NCBI GenBank assembly: GCA_023078685.1
Contig: JALGAS010000005.1
Coordinates: 930,001-994,000, forward strand
Direction of reading: 5' to 3'
DNA: 64,000 nucleotides
DNA from: Neopestalotiopsis rosae
Lineage: Eukaryota > Ascomycota > Sordariomycetes > Amphisphaeriales > Sporocadaceae
The translations under genes and the position numbers were made by a program. A model generated the notes under the pieces. The model was not told where the DNA came from, searched no databases, and was given only the letters and a program-made list of their open reading frames with translations. Numbering within the stretch: position 1 is the first letter of the stretch; every line of letters begins with the position of its first letter. Below, one piece after another: positions 34,836-48,256 of this stretch.

Positions 34836-36426
34836 TTACATTGTTTCAAGATTCATCCAGGCCAAGGCGCCTATGGTGCTGGCAATGATGATACAAGTGA
34901 GAATGCCCGCACCAGCGCGATCAGCCGTAGTAATCTCGGCGAGCGGCGTCAGAGTTGACTCTTCACTACCAGCATTCGGGTCGCCGGCACTCGTTCCGCC
35001 GGTGGTGTTGGTGAGCGGCGGGCTGGCGGACAGCAGCGCCGTCAGGCCGCCGAGGACGTTCATCTGCTGGCCGGCGCCCGTCTTGCCGTCGAACACGCCC
35101 GTAGACCAGTGGAAGCCGCAGAAGCGGCCGTTGTCACCGCCGGTGCACTGCTTGACGGCGGCCTCGACCGACGTCTTGAGCACGGGCATGATGGTGTCGT
35201 ACGTAAAGGGCGCCATCATGGCCGTCGATCCCATCCAGCGGTGCAGGAAGCCCTTGAATGAGCGCATGTCTGCGTTACAGTTGCCCGGTTCGCAGGCCGG
35301 CTCAAATGCGATGCCGTCGGGGAAGAAAACTTCGAGAGTGCGTGTCAGTAGACCTTGGACTCGGTCTTGCCACACTTGCTCGCCATTTGTCTATTGCCAG
35401 GTTAGCAGAAAGTCCTTGTTCATCCCCAATTTTGCGTTTATGCTCACATAATTGTAAAGAAAAGCCGCGCCCTGCATCAACATGGCAGAGTTGTACGAGA
35501 ATTGAGCCTTGTTGATATCGGTACAATCGGGCAAGTGAGCACCATCGTAAACATTCCAGTCCGCGTCGACATAGCCCAGCTTCTCCATGAGGTCAAAGGT
35601 TCGTCCTGCAAGCTCCATATACGTGTCGTTATTCGTGTACCGGGCCAGGCGGGCTCCGATATTGAAGTAACAAGCATTGGCAATGGCTGTGGACAAAAAG
35701 TCAGTCACAATCCTTCCTCCTTGGCCCTGCATTCTTCCTCCGATTTGAAAACCTACTGTTGATATAGTCGAACCCATTGTTTGTCTGATACACCTGCCAT
35801 CTCAACCCCCACTGGCAATTCCCGCTGGGCACCCGCCTCTCCTCGTGCGTCTGCTCGTTGAAGACGGCCTGCGCCAGCGAGAGCCACTGGGGGTCCTCGG
35901 CGGGCGGGTCGGTGAAGCCCGTCTCGGCGGCGACGAGGGCCGAGAGGGCCCAAAAGGCCTGGTCGTCGTTGCCCATGGACGCGGACCAGTTGCGCGGCAT
36001 GAAGTCGCGGTTGTCGCCGACCTGGAAGAGCATGGCCGTGCTCGTCATGTCGTCGTACGTCTTGTCGCCCGTGTGGTGGCGGTAGTCGAGCAGCGTCCCC
36101 CACATGGCGCCGCCCTGCCACCAGTAGTAGTCGCCGTCGGGGGGAGGTCCCGGCAGGATGCCCGGCACCCATCCCGGCTCGTCGCCGCGGTAGAATGTGA
36201 GGAGGTCTTCTGCTACTTGCGATGCTGCTTCTTTGATGGAATCTGCAAGATTATAAAGTTAGATGACTTGCGACGACGAAGCGATGAGTGTTTGAAATTC
36301 ATGCGCGATTCGAATAAAGCGTTGCAACGAACCTGATGAACTGAGGTCGACGGTCAAGGCTGCCCGACTATGTTGCGCCGCTAGGCCGAGGCCGGCCAGT
36401 AGCGACCGTGATGATAACCTCACCAT
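34836..36426 (-). CDS. GH76 mannosidase-like cell wall protein (Dfg5/Dcw1 type)
   Basis: Exons 36426-36333, 36242-35757, 35686-35448 and 35390-34836 give 457 residues. All three introns keep phase: GTTCGT...GCAG, GTAGGT...ACAG and GTGAGC...ATAG. The joins give family sequence such as NNGFDYIN|TIANACYFNIGARLARY and LYNY|TNGEQVWQDRV. A signal peptide starts the protein (VRLSSRSLLAGLGLAAQHSR). GNDDQAFWAL at about residues 122-131 contains the two adjacent catalytic aspartates of GH76. YYWWQGGAMWG, ASMGNDD and GNCNADMRSFKGFLHRWM are also typical. The C-terminus has a Ser/Thr/Gly-rich stalk and a final hydrophobic stretch (AGAGILTCIIIASTIGALAWM), fitting a GPI anchor. Dfg5/Dcw1 proteins cross-link GPI-anchored mannoproteins into the cell wall glucan. 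Confidence 0.93.
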
Positions 36427-39333
36427 GTTGGAAATTCACTGTGCTGGGTATATTTCCCACTTTTCGACCGGGACTAATAGAAACCACGCCCGAAAAGAGC
36501 GAGCGACAAAGAAGTTCAAGGTATCACTGGCGTCTTGCTGAAGAGAAACGAGCGCAAAGGTACACAGAGAGCACCTCGATAGTATTGGTGGGTTGTTGGC
36601 CCAAATTCGCGGTTCAGCAAGCAGCAGAAAAATAGTGAAGGGAAGGAGAGAATGACGACGAAAGGAAGGACTCAGAAAACAAAGAAACACCAGCCCATAG
36701 GGCTACACTACAAGAAAGAGGAAAAAGAGCCGGCGCTTCTTGGTTTCCCTCCCACCCCCTCGCATTACACAATGATCACCATTAAACGAGCAGTTGGCCG
36801 TCTCATCATCCCTGAGCCAAGAGTCTTGACTTGTACTCTATCCAGCTGGTATCACGCAAGAACAAAAACAACTGGGGCGCACACACCCTCCCCCAGAAAG
36901 ATCTTGGGCGACAAAGTACGGGAGGATGGGTCGAAAATGGATACGCCAAGCATAATGTTATGGTTAAAATAAGGAGACCGGACCCATTAAATGGCTGGCC
37001 TGGTCGCCCTGGGGAAGGAAGAAAGGCGAATAAAGAGCATTGAAGGGAATGAATTGTGGGCAGGCCATGCTGAATTCTAGATGGTGAGTGGTCGAATCGG
37101 CAGGTTCAAGTCAGCCTTGGCAAAGAAAACAGCGGAGCAGCAAAAACAAAGACATTTGCGCTGGGCGCGAATCATGCCCTGGCTTGACTGGGAAGTGTGT
37201 GTGTGTGTGTGTGTGTGTGTTCCCAGGGCGAATACAGAGAGAGCATAACATAGCCTCGACGCCGAGAGGCTACGACGGGCAACGGCGTCTTGGCCGAGCC
37301 TGGGCGCATATCATCGATATCTAATCGACCATGGCTGTTTCGGAAAGACGATTGGGCACACAGGGCGGGCTTGCATTCTTGATAGGGAAAGCCGTCTCTT
37401 TACCACTGAAACCGCAAGCGACTGCTCAAGATCACCGCGGAAGACTAGGGTAAATGATGATATACTCTCAGATGCAGGTTGAAGATCAAACAAATATACT
37501 GAATACAAGACAAATAAAAAAAAGTTCAATATACTCGGTGCTCGAGTTGAGTGAACCCCCCACCTTTTTCTAGTTGGTAGCGCCAGACCTCCCACTGGAC
37601 GCGCCCCTGGCGATCTTGGCAAAGAAGTAGGGCCCCTCCATCCTCTAGAGTGCTAGCCGCATCTGTCTCACTTGACAGGGCATCTGCCGCCTGCCGAATG
37701 AGCCGGACGAAACGGACGGCATGATAGTATTTCAAAGGAATGTCATGTGGCTTTTGGTAGAAAGACAAATGGGAATTCCCAAGATGGATGTGTGTTGACC
37801 ATTTTCCCCCAGTATGCTGGATATCGAGGTTCGGACATACCCGTGCTCCTCGCTGCCCACTAATTGCCAGGTGTTTGGCGTGCCCAAAATAGCTGGTCGC
37901 TGTGATCCCAGAGGACGTTGTTAGTTCAACAGTCCAAAAGTTGGAAGTGGGTTACCAGATTGCGTCATAAACTACAAATACTCTCCTGCTTTGAGTGGGT
38001 ATATCAACCTCCGTTGATGGATGCAATTAACCAGCTTGCCATCGGTGATGATAATGATGATGCCTTTTGTATGTTCCCTGAAGAAGGCATGTGCTCACTG
38101 TAAAGTCACAGCAATGAACCTGCGCTTCATCGTAGCGCGACTTCTAGAAACCATCATGCTGCCCAGCAATGGCCCTCGTGCTGGCTATCACACCGATCAT
38201 GGACATTGTAACACTGCATCTGTGAAAGCTCAGGCGTGATCATATTGCTTTTCGTGAAAGCAGTGTTTGGATCATGCGCCAAAGATACTATTGCTGGCTC
38301 GGCGTGGATCCCACACCGTCCTTTCTCGTGTGGTCACACTACCAATTGCTCAAAACAGATTTGATTACAAGGGACCAACGCTTTGTCACGGTAATTTATG
38401 CGAGTAACAGTCACAGGGCGAAGAGAAAGGAATTGTTACGCGGAAACTTTGTTGTGACTCGAAAAGTATTGCATTGTTTTTGTTTATATAACCATTTGCA
38501 AAGTACGTCAAAGAGTCATCTGTGGCTTGACATTTTTGCTCAAAGCCGGAGGGAGAAAAACGAACTTATATGCCCTGACACGATCTCAAAGCAGTCCAAG
38601 TAAAAACAGAAACGCTTTGCTTTGCCGAATGAATTCCCTTTCTCTTCCCTGAGTGTATGGTTTGCCCTCACTCCCTCCCTTTCCCTTTGGCCTGGATGGA
38701 TCAAGTCGCAAAGGGAATCCTATGATTCCCTTTCGAAATGTAGTTGCCAAAGCTAGGGAGCGCGCGGGCTAGAGCCTATTGTAAGGCCTTGTGGTCCAGT
38801 CCTGTTTTCTAGAAAAAATCCGAATGCTCCCTTTCCTGTGACCAATGTTCGCCTGTGAGAGAAAAACGCCGTTGAACCCCTTTGGAAAACCCCCCTGATG
38901 GGTGGGTTTTTTTTGGTACCATGTTTATTTCGTAAATGAGAGTCGTGAAAAGAAGCCCTCTGGGTATGCTGGTTTTGGAGGAGAAAATGCAGAATAACGA
39001 TGCTTAGTATGCAAATGTCGTAAAAGTCGTGCCGTGGGATGTTGGTTGAAAGGCAGCTCGCTGTGTGGGAAAAAAAGAACAAGACCAAAACACAATTGAT
39101 ATGCAAGTGATCTAGAATCACCCGCTTTGAGCTCAACTCCAATGAGCCCTCGAGGGTCTTTTGCTGAAACGTGGAGAATTCCAAGCCATGTTCGCACCCA
39201 TCTTCCTCTAGAGCGAACTTTGAAAAAGCCGAAGTAGGCGTCGCAAGCTATAACGATGATTGCCTGTAGAAGCCCAGCAAGGCAAGCTCTCGGGCTGCTC
39301 GTCGTGACCGTTGCAGCAGACATGTAGTGAAGA
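36427..39333. other. intergenic region, no gene seen
   Basis: Upstream of the GH76 gene and downstream of the coiled-coil gene. It includes a (GT)n microsatellite at 37195-37220. Short frames on both strands do not resemble proteins. A box-like GGTTCAAGTC at about 37101 is not part of a tRNA. Confidence 0.45.
37195..37220 (+). repeat. (GT)13 microsatellite
   Basis: Twenty-six bases of alternating GT with no interruption. Confidence 0.9.
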
Positions 39334-40923
39334 CTAATTGCTCATGCGAAGAAGCCGGGTTCTGAGCCAGAGAATGAAAGCGGTCCAAGCACCGTGGGTT
39401 TTCCGCTTGGCGGTGTTTGAGCGTCTAGTGGACTGGAACGAGACGTGGCGAGCATCGTTTACATCCTCGTAAGCTCCCGTCTTGTTCGTTTCGGCAGCGC
39501 TGTAATTGTTGCGAGAGCACTTTTCCGACTCAAAGGTTTGTCGCCTTTGCGAAGTGCTCGGTCGCCCGCTGCTGTTGTTGCTAATCTTTCTGTTATGCTT
39601 GGTCTTTTGCGGCATGGCCTCTGCCAGCGCAGCAATTTCCTCTTGCCGTCTGGCCGCCTCTCTCTCCTTTTGCAGGGCAGCTGCCCTCTTCTCGGCTTCT
39701 TGGGCGCGCTTGTTGTCGGCACGCTCTCGCTGCTTAATTTCCTGGCGTGCGTACTTCTCCTCCTTGGCCATTTGCTTAGCCTGAATCTTCTTGCGTGCCT
39801 CGCGGACGTGCACTGCCCTGGTAGCTGTGTCGAGGTCGGACTTGGCGCGCAGACGGGGAAAGCCGTCGAGCGACGTTCTCGAAAAGGGCGACATGGAGGC
39901 TACTGGGCTGGTGGGGGAAGCAACAGAGCGGAGGGTTGGCGCTCGCGTGGTGGAAGAGCTCGAGGGCTCCTCTGCAAGGTAGGATTGGAGATCGGACCGG
40001 CTGGATACATTGACGAGGCGCGAGGATTGGGCAGGCGTGGTCGATGCGGATCGCAGGCCCGTACTGATGCGCAGCGAACTCTGCGATTTGGGCGTGTCGG
40101 TATAGGAAGACGTTCGCTGACTGTGCAGCGAGGGGCGACTGGGGCGGACGCTGGAGTCGGAGAGGCTCGGTTGTGATTGAGTGCTTGGGTTCGTCAGAGG
40201 TGGGCGAGTTTCTTGTTGCTGGCGGGGTGCAGACGTATAGCTGACATTGCTGGTGTTTGTGGTACTCCTCGATTTGCTTTTGCTGCTTTTACTGCTGCTG
40301 AGGTTGCTGTTGTCGGTAGCGGTGGTAGCAGTGCTGTTGTTGCTGGTGCTGTTTTGGTGGTTGCGCAAGCTAATATTGCTGGTGGCGGGCTGGTTGTTGA
40401 CGCTGTAGCTGTCATCGTCCTCGGTAATCGTTGGAGAGCAGTCACGGTCGGCGGAAAATGAGACCAGAGAGTTTGCGTACGACAGTGGAGGGGTCGCAGT
40501 GCGCGGCGTCTGCTGGAATGGGTGCACAAACGTCGTGCCAGTGCGAGAGCCAATTCCAAGTCCCAGTGCACTCCCACTGCCCGACGTCGCAACCGAAACA
40601 TAACTGTTGCCGCTGATGGACCGCGAGTGATGATAGCTGCGTCGTCCGCTGCTGACACCACCCACCACTGATGCCTCAGAGTAGCCAAAAGCTATGTCCT
40701 TTGACGTTCTTCCGCCCGCCTCGTAGCCGTCACCTGACCCCCATACATCGCTGCGATATGGCTCTTCCTGCTCGTCCCATCCTCGGTCCAGATCTATCGA
40801 GCTCTTTTCCGATTGTGACAACTTTTTGAGTATCGGCTTGACCACCTTGTGCTTTGACTTTCCAAACTTTTCACTGTCATTCGACAACGACCTGAGCGCG
40901 CCGAGTGGTTGAAAGGACGTCAT
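39334..40923 (-). CDS. Ser/Thr-rich coiled-coil protein, unknown function
   Basis: An open frame without introns; from the ATG at 40923 it gives 529 residues. The frame runs on upstream to 40989, but MTSFQPLGALRSLSND is the more natural start. The first third has charged and Ser-rich sequence. The middle (about residues 170-330) is a long Ser/Thr/Asn/Gln low-complexity region, with runs such as SNNSTATTATDNSNLSSS. At about 380-450 a strongly charged helix, rich in Lys, Arg, Glu, Ala and Gln (KKIQAKQMAKEEKYARQEIK), is a likely coiled coil. The C-terminus is basic and ends in AWTAFILWLRTRLLRMSN, a possible membrane-binding or amphipathic helix. I do not recognise the family. Low-complexity domains like this are common in fungal signalling or polarity proteins. 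Confidence 0.7.
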   Translation of the reverse strand: MTSFQPLGALRSLSNDSEKFGKSKHKVVKPILKKLSQSEKSSIDLDRGWDEQEEPYRSDVWGSGDGYEAGGRTSKDIAFGYSEASVVGGVSSGRRSYHHSRSISGNSYVSVATSGSGSALGLGIGSRTGTTFVHPFQQTPRTATPPLSYANSLVSFSADRDCSPTITEDDDSYSVNNQPATSNISLRNHQNSTSNNSTATTATDNSNLSSSKSSKSKSRSTTNTSNVSYTSAPRQQQETRPPLTNPSTQSQPSLSDSSVRPSRPSLHSQRTSSYTDTPKSQSSLRISTGLRSASTTPAQSSRLVNVSSRSDLQSYLAEEPSSSSTTRAPTLRSVASPTSPVASMSPFSRTSLDGFPRLRAKSDLDTATRAVHVREARKKIQAKQMAKEEKYARQEIKQRERADNKRAQEAEKRAAALQKEREAARRQEEIAALAEAMPQKTKHNRKISNNSSGRPSTSQRRQTFESEKCSRNNYSAAETNKTGAYEDVNDARHVSFQSTRRSNTAKRKTHGAWTAFILWLRTRLLRMSN

Positions 40924-41126
40924 ATTTGGTCGTGACCAGACTTCATAACCACCAGGGCGCCAACAATGGTCGTTCGTAGTATATAACAAATCTCACTTAT
41001 AATCACTTTCGTCGGGTATCCTAGTATAACGTATTTGTTTTTTTGTGTGTTCTTGTTTTGTTTTGTTCTGTTCCCTTTCGGTATATTCGAGTATATGTTG
41101 GCGTAAGGTTTGAACAATGGAGGGGA

Positions 41127-41147
41127 AGGAGGAGGAGGAGGAGGAGG
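41127..41147 (+). repeat. (GGA)n microsatellite
   Basis: Seven GGA triplets in a row upstream of the coiled-coil protein gene. Confidence 0.8.
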
Positions 41148-44100
41148 GGTAAGAAAGGATGAACAGGCTCGTGATGGCCGTCCTGTATCACCTAGACATA
41201 ATAGACATTGGAAACACAGAATCTGGGGATTGACAACGAGCGAGCAGGGTAATAGATGAGAGACGGGTCCTCCCTCTATCTATTCGGATTTCGGTTTGGG
41301 AGTCCCGAGATCCCGATCGATTCTACACGATGTAAAAAGGGGACCAGTGTTCTATTAGCGGTGTATGGTGATCACACCAAACAGAAAAAGGACAGGACAG
41401 GACTGGATAGTAGGACAGGGAGTCAAGTCAGTCGCGACAGGTACGATCACATTCTAGACGCCAGGGGGAACATTGGCGAGAGATTGACAATGATCGAAGC
41501 AAGTCTATTGACCAGGCCGAGTTTGGGGCAGCTAGCGATCGGGAGCGCGGCAGGAGTGGAGTTGGCAGGTGGTGATGGGGAGATTACGAATGCCCCCGGG
41601 AGGCGGAGGTATGGCGGTGTCTAGTTTTTTTTGTGGTCTCCCTCTTTTTTTTATTTTGTTAAAGTAAATATAAGTGAGCGAGCGAGTGGAAGTGAGGGAC
41701 CCAAAAAGTAAAAGTGAGAGGAGATAGATGCAAAGAAGAGGGGAACCGAGACGACGATAACGAAACGGGGTTCGACCGTATGACAAGAATGGGAATGGGG
41801 TTAGAAGAAAAAGTGCGCCAGCCAGACCGGGGCCAACGGGGCTCACGAGTTATGGGTTCCGGTCAAGGTCCTGTTCTGTTCTGGGCGTGAGCGATGAGGA
41901 GGCACAGCACGCACGACATAAGACGGGCCTAGATTAGATGGATCTATTTCCTTCACTCCCGAGTCTCACCAGGCCTTTTGTCCGCCAGCGAACCAAGGTA
42001 GTGAGTGAAAAGTAATAGATAGATGACCAAGAAATCAAGGCATTCTCTCATTCCCGTGTCTAGGTACAGAGTAGTATCAGCACTGAGGTATTATGAAATC
42101 CATCCCCAGAACCAAGGCAGACGAATACAAGCTATACTAGTCTAGCACATCATACACACATGGTTCATACATGCAAACGATGCGATGCGATGCGCACGCG
42201 AAACAGGCTCGACAGGACTGACTTCCCATGTCAACCACCGTCCGACATGTGGCATCCAGGCATCCAAATAGGCACACTTTCATCAATACACTCTTGGACA
42301 GTGCAGCGCAGCAGTACGTATGTCTGTCGATGCTGCGCAATGCCGGATGGAAGGATGACAAGTTCAAGGTTCAGCCTCATTTGCCCCTCCCACTCTGTCC
42401 CTCTTTCTTTTCACTTTTCTTTACTTTTCAGCTTTCAGCGGCGAGCACCGTTGGGATGGAGATTGCGGGATTGGATTGGAAGAGGGGGGCGAAAAAAGAG
42501 CGAGGAAGCGAAGAGGGCGCAGCAGCATTTCATCCCCCGATTGCTGATGAATATTGGGGATTATTCCGTTAATTTTCTCTGTTTATTATTACTAGTGTAC
42601 TTCGTATGTAGGTAGCAACAATATCTGTGCCTCTCATCAGCAGTTACAATCTGACGGTGACCCTTCCTTCACCTGTTCCAGTGTCCAGTCAGTTCATGTG
42701 GTTGGATAAGAACGGGTTTGACTGGGGATCCACCAGTAACACATTGATCACCGACGGATCAGTGAGCTTCCTTCGGGATGAGGGGAAAAAGTTGGCCGGT
42801 TTGGCCGGCCAGTGTCCAATCAAGAAGACCATGGATCCGGTCCGCCCACTATTGGCTGTGGGAACAAGCCATCAAGAGAAAAGAGACACCTCGGAGGCAG
42901 GCCAATTGGCCGAGAGATAGCGAGACTGGCTTGACTGGCTCGACTGGGAGGCTTCAGACTTTGGGTTGGGTCTAAGCGAAAGGTACGTCTAAGCCAGAGC
43001 TGCGCTGCTGCAGGCTTACACGCCACCAATGAAGATCTGGAGATATCGTCTGGGGAACAATCGGGACTAGCGAAATTCTACTCAAAAGTCTTGTCTGATC
43101 CTTTTTGAAAATCATATTAATGCTGCTGCCCAAGCCTATTGATGTTCAGAGTATAATGAGTATTCAATTTGGGCGCTCTTCCGTATCAAGTCTCGTCGCA
43201 TGCCATTAGACGGCACCTGGTTGGTTTCCAGTATGCGGGAAATATATGCATAGGTATTGGGATCGGCTTCAACGGTATCCATCAGAAAATGTCAATAGAA
43301 GACGCGGGTCCAGCTGTAAGTTGAACTGGTCTCCATTTTCTAGTTCCTGTCGTACGTACACTAAAATTTGCGCGCCAGTAATGGCAGATGCCAGACGCCA
43401 GAGGACCAGAAGACGCTCGTCCCCCCCCCCATTGGAAAAGCGACAACAAGCAAAAACTCTGCTGGGATCTAGAGTTCTGGAGTTTGTTAAAACTTCTCCC
43501 TGCTGCCACAGCAACCCTAGCAACAGCCTACAAGTCGGTTGCCAGCAGGGCCCGGCCGAGGCACTGGCAGTCAAAAGAACATGTCCCACCCCGCTCATTC
43601 CGCTTGGCAAAAGACGCACCGACGAGCGTCGTCCAAAGCTGACAAGCTTAGTTTCTAGTCTTCTGCAAGCCTTGGCCGGGACCGTTCTTCCTATGTTTGA
43701 AACATGTCAACTTGCCCCGAATGGAAGATCCCAAGCTGAGACCCGGGCCGTTGATATCCAATCATGGGCCGTCTCAGATTTTCATGACAACCTTCCCGTC
43801 CAGAGAAAAGGATGAGACCGGCAAAATATGAGAACCAAGAAAGAAGAAAACATCTCAATCATGTCGCCGTGGCCACCAAGCGGTCGAGCTGCCCAAGCTG
43901 CATGCACAGAAGGAAGAAAAGAACGCTTCTCGAAGGTCAACATGCCAGGGCCTAGAGGGGTTCTGGCTTCAGAATCGTGGGTTTCCTCCACCGCCTAAAC
44001 TGCGCATCGACCAGAGGGTGTTCATGAACCCCAGAACTATTGGAATTGGCGATCCACGCGAGAATAGGAGAACCATGTTTGCATGCTCGTCCGTGCACGT

Positions 44101-45536
44101 TTATGTCGCGATTATTGTACACCGCCAGAAAGACAAAAGTGCTGCTGGCTGCATTGCTTCGACATGTGCAAAGTAAGATGGTTTATAAAAACCTACCAGT
44201 GCCCGCGCGGGCGCGCGCGGATGTGTGAGCGTGTGGTGTGTGTACTCTGTATGCTCGCCTCTTCCAACTCTCTTTCCTCCTTCGCCCAGTCTGTCTCAGT
44301 CTTGCATCTGCCCTTGAAATCGCCTCCCCCATCTCATCCCGTCCATCAACCAAACGCGGAGTTTTATCAGATGCCATCTCCAACCCTGTTACCAGCACTG
44401 TCCATGAGACTCTCGAGGAGTGAGAAACGTGGTTCGGAACTTCGGACAGGAACCTGATATGAATAACCATGTGACTGACAAGCGAGCATGGCCACAATCG
44501 ACGCGTCACGCAGCCTGGCAGATAAACCTATTCAGGCTCCTGCCTGCGCGTTCCACTTTCCCAGGACTTCCGAGATTGATTACAGCCACCTCATTTATTC
44601 TATTCCTCCTGCCAATGCAGGCCCGCACAGTTTGCAGAACTTGTTATGAAGGCATGTCGCTGACTTGATTGCCTTGCGACTACTGACTACACATGCACAA
44701 GGTACACAAGCAATAAGTAGGTACGCTCTCTCAATCTCGCCAAAAGCTGCTTCGATAGCGGTCAATTCTGTGAAAATGCATCCGTCGCACACAAGTCCAG
44801 TCACCGAAACCAAAGGCCATTATTACGTGTGCACATGAGGCTGCACAGCAATTCCGGCAGAGAAGCGATAACATGACCCAAGTGAAAGAAATGACAATGA
44901 GGAGCCAATTGGGGAGGACCCGCGAAAACTCTCAATCTCAAACTACAATGCTACGAACCGAGATTATCGGGAAAATATGCGAAAATAATGACATCGACGA
45001 GTTCTCATTTGTCGATCTCGCCCGTTTCCCATCCATCGTGCCTTTGGAGATGCATTTTTGCATATTGACTTTGCTGCAAGGAAGGAAATAAATGAATCAA
45101 GAAAACTAACTTCTACCCGCAAAGAACGCTTGCTTGCTGCTTGTCGCGTGCTTGCTTGCTTGCTCGCTTGCTGCCGCTGCGGCTAACTGCGAACTGTACA
45201 TCGTAAGGCGTGTGCAACCCACCAAATACCCTCCAGGCGAGCGGATAATCTCCGAACGTTGGGATACACGAGTGAAAGAAATCATGGGACGCAGTTCCGC
45301 TCGGCTGCGATATTGAACTATGTTTGATGTATCCGGATTACATTGTACATACTTTCATTTCGACAACAGAATGATTTGTTTCGCGGCCCCATCAATATAT
45401 TATCCGCTCCGTCATGATATGTGACACGTGCTCGCTATTAATTTATATGGTGCAGAGACATAAGATGATCAGTGACCGTAGGTCTATTCTTGGACTTTTG
45501 TTTGGTCCTGTTGATATCCTTTCCACCATGTCTGAT

Positions 45537-45560
45537 GCTGCTGCTGCTGCTGCTGCTGCT
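45537..45560 (+). repeat. (GCT)8 microsatellite
   Basis: Eight perfect GCT triplets. The frame encoding polyalanine through it is short and not otherwise protein-like. Confidence 0.85.
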
Positions 45561-47064
45561 GGCGGCTCATCTGCGTTGCTGCAGTACACACTCGGCTGTC
45601 TGCAGGATATGCGGTGTTTTGGTCACAACGTTGCCGACTCACAGCGTCCGGCTGGTGTTACCTCAGTACACTTATTGATGTAAATGCTGCCGACATCAAC
45701 GCTTTGTCGTGACCAGTACATATCGATCACTTATTCATGACTCAAATTTATTTGTTAAAGAAAAATGCACATGATGGAGCCCGTTCTCCACGCTTGTGTT
45801 CTTTCTCTCGGCAATCTTGACTTGTTTCTGGCCAGCGTCGCGAATCTTCTGTCAAGAGATCGAGCCCAGGAATTTTATGCTCGACTCAGGGCCTGATCCT
45901 ACCCTGGACAACGGCAGTATCATATGTGGATAGGTTGGAACAAATACTCAATTCGAACAACCCATCTGAGTTACTTCCAACGGTGAATATCTGACTGGTT
46001 CTCCCACACATCTGATGTTGTCCGAGGCAATAAAGACCATCAGAACACCCGGGATCGATAACATAAAGATATACTCAAGTCACGAATTCACTTGATGATC
46101 TACTAGACGCCTTTGACCGTTGTTTTCCAGGTCGGGCGTTTGGGTATGAGCAGCCCGCCATATGTCTGCGACATGTCTAGCCAGTGCGCATCCAAGCTTG
46201 ACTTTCACGCCATAGGTCCCCTTGTCATTGGAATCAGTCTCGAGCATAAAAGTGAGTAGCTGATTATTGAATGCGTCGATGACGTCTACAAGGTGCGCTA
46301 CGCCTTGATGATGAATCGGTCATAATTCTCTTGTAATGAACAACAATGGCCATGTCCACTCCTCATAAATCGTGAAACGTTCAAAACAGCTACGGCAATG
46401 AAACCGTTGATAGCATTTCAAGGGCCAAGCGTGATAGCTATATTTTGGGACAAAGTCCCTCGTCTTTGACTCTTGAACGTGATACTACCATTTTTCCACG
46501 ATGTCTGTCATAACGAGAAAAGACACCACGCCTACGTCAAAATCTTCCAATTCATCAGGGTATGTGGATTTTGATCAAATTGAGCATTTAACAAAATATA
46601 CAGGACAGAACCATTGCACTCTCTACGACACAGTGATCAGGGGCTCATTGAATTCAAGACTTTGGCAATATTAGGGACATACAACCTGTAGCTATTGTAT
46701 GCTTCTATCAATACACTTACGAAGCGAGACAGTTACATCGCTGCTAAAGTCAGGGATTTCGAACAGGAGTGAACATAGCAACTGAAGAACAAGGACAAAA
46801 GAACGTTAAGCCGGCCATTACCACTCAGTGATTTGACCATTTGCACGGAGATCACAACTTGTTCACTGTTTTCACAAGCTATGTTGTCACCCAAACCTCT
46901 TCATCTCCATGGCCAATGAGCAAGATGATAGACATCCAGTTTTCGTATCAACTCTTAGATATTTGTTTTCACTCTACTACGATATTTTTTCTTAGTGAAG
47001 ATGTCTCAGACTCCCATCTCACTGGCGCCAGGACGATTCCAAATTTGACAACAGACTACCCATT

Positions 47065-47310
47065 ATGAATGACACTACACTTACCGCGAGTTGGGCGATA
47101 TTCACGGCGTTCATGTCAATGGAGAAAACAACGAGATCGTTGTGACACTATTTCTCTGGCCAGAACAACGCTTTCTGGCAGATCTCGAGGCTGCAATTGC
47201 ACAAGACAGGGGAACAGACAATACAAACTGTTGGCTACTCAGATTTTGCCATCACGGTACCCATTTGTAGAAGAGACAAGACTGACATCCGCCTTAGTAG
47301 CGATGTATGA
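47065..47310 (+). pseudogene. possible decayed coding fragment
   Basis: From an ATG at 47065 a frame reads MNDTTLTASWAIFTAFMSME, meets one stop (TGA, 47143) and continues with HYFSGQNNAFWQIS to a second stop at 47308. The composition is protein-like, with hydrophobic and aromatic residues well spread. I cannot assign a family. It may be a remnant of an old gene or a chance frame. Confidence 0.25.
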
Positions 47311-47581
47311 ATGGCGTTGTCGTCTTTTTCGGATACTGGGCAAGAGTGTGCAGCTGTTCGATGCCTTTCCATACGGCGAACAAGCGGACCGACACTTCAA
47401 CTTTGGAGGTGCCTTTTCGTCCTGGATGTCTGCTTCACTACTCAATGACACCAAGAAACCATGATACCAAATGTGCATTGCTAACGTAATCAGTTCCTGG
47501 TGAGCTGTTTATAACGGAGCGAAGTTCCGCTGCCCGGAGTACCAAGTTTAAGCCTCCACTCCAGGACCTCTACGTAGCCCT

Positions 47582-47751
47582 CCGGGCTTTTCCCACCAGA
47601 TAATAAAAGATATCTAAACCAAAAAAAACCCAGAGAAATTGTTAATTGAAGATGAGAAGAATGAAACAGGCATTCAAGAATGAATCACGGGCAAAAAACA
47701 TACAACACCGGGGATTCCCCAGCCGTCACCGATCTGAGTACTAATCCGGCG
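47582..47751 (-). pseudogene. truncated 5S rRNA copy with its 3' flank
   Basis: Bases 47697-47751 (minus strand) match the last 55 bases of the 5S rRNA gene at 50447-50566 without a difference. The 5' half is absent: beyond 47751 the sequence is unrelated to 5S. Downstream of the 5S 3' end, about 115 bases (47582-47696) also align with the flank of the intact gene (50339-50446), with scattered differences. The unit thus represents a duplicated 5S 3' part plus flank in the same orientation, about 2.7 kb away. Confidence 0.8.
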
Positions 47752-48256
47752 ATCACAGGACATGTCTACCTGGCGAAAATGGACCGTTTTCGCGATAGTT
47801 TATAAGACGGTAACGTGTGGCTCTCTCACCACGCTAAGGCTCTGAGCCTCTGACTGCCCAGTTTGTTCACTGCTTCGCCAAGACGATTTTAATTCATTAC
47901 TATACACACTGAACTTGAGGAGGTCGCAGCAGTGCTACGTTCCCGCTCACATTCTAGATATTTTATGCAGAGACGCACTTTGAGCCACTTGGACACCTTG
48001 TTCAAAAATGTTATTTCGAGTCCGATTCCAGCGATTGACTTACAGACTTCCGTAGCGGGGGGACGAGATCACGTGATGCGCCCCATAGTTATATATAAGT
48101 GACTGCCATCCGCAACCACAATGTTCGTTCCTTCCTTACTCTCTCTTTGCTTTAATACGTCACAATCCACACTGAAACAACTAAATTGGCAGGCAGGCAG
48201 TCACCAGCGCACATGTAAGTCAAAATGAAGGGGAACATTTCAACAATCAATCGACC

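Larger units (their letters stand above)
40924..47580. other. gene-poor intergenic region
   Basis: About 6.7 kb with no convincing gene. It holds a (GGA)n tract near 41127-41147, a (GCT)8 tract at 45537-45560 and CTTG-rich sequence near 45130-45175. A possible decayed coding stretch lies at 47065-47310. Confidence 0.5.

Noticed and set aside
37095..37115. B-box-like GGTTCAAGTC as a tRNA
   Set aside because: No A box, no acceptor or T-stem pairing.
39445..40176. 243-codon plus-strand frame in the coiled-coil gene
   Set aside because: Antisense shadow with Leu/Arg/Gly bias. The minus frame has the better composition and no internal break.
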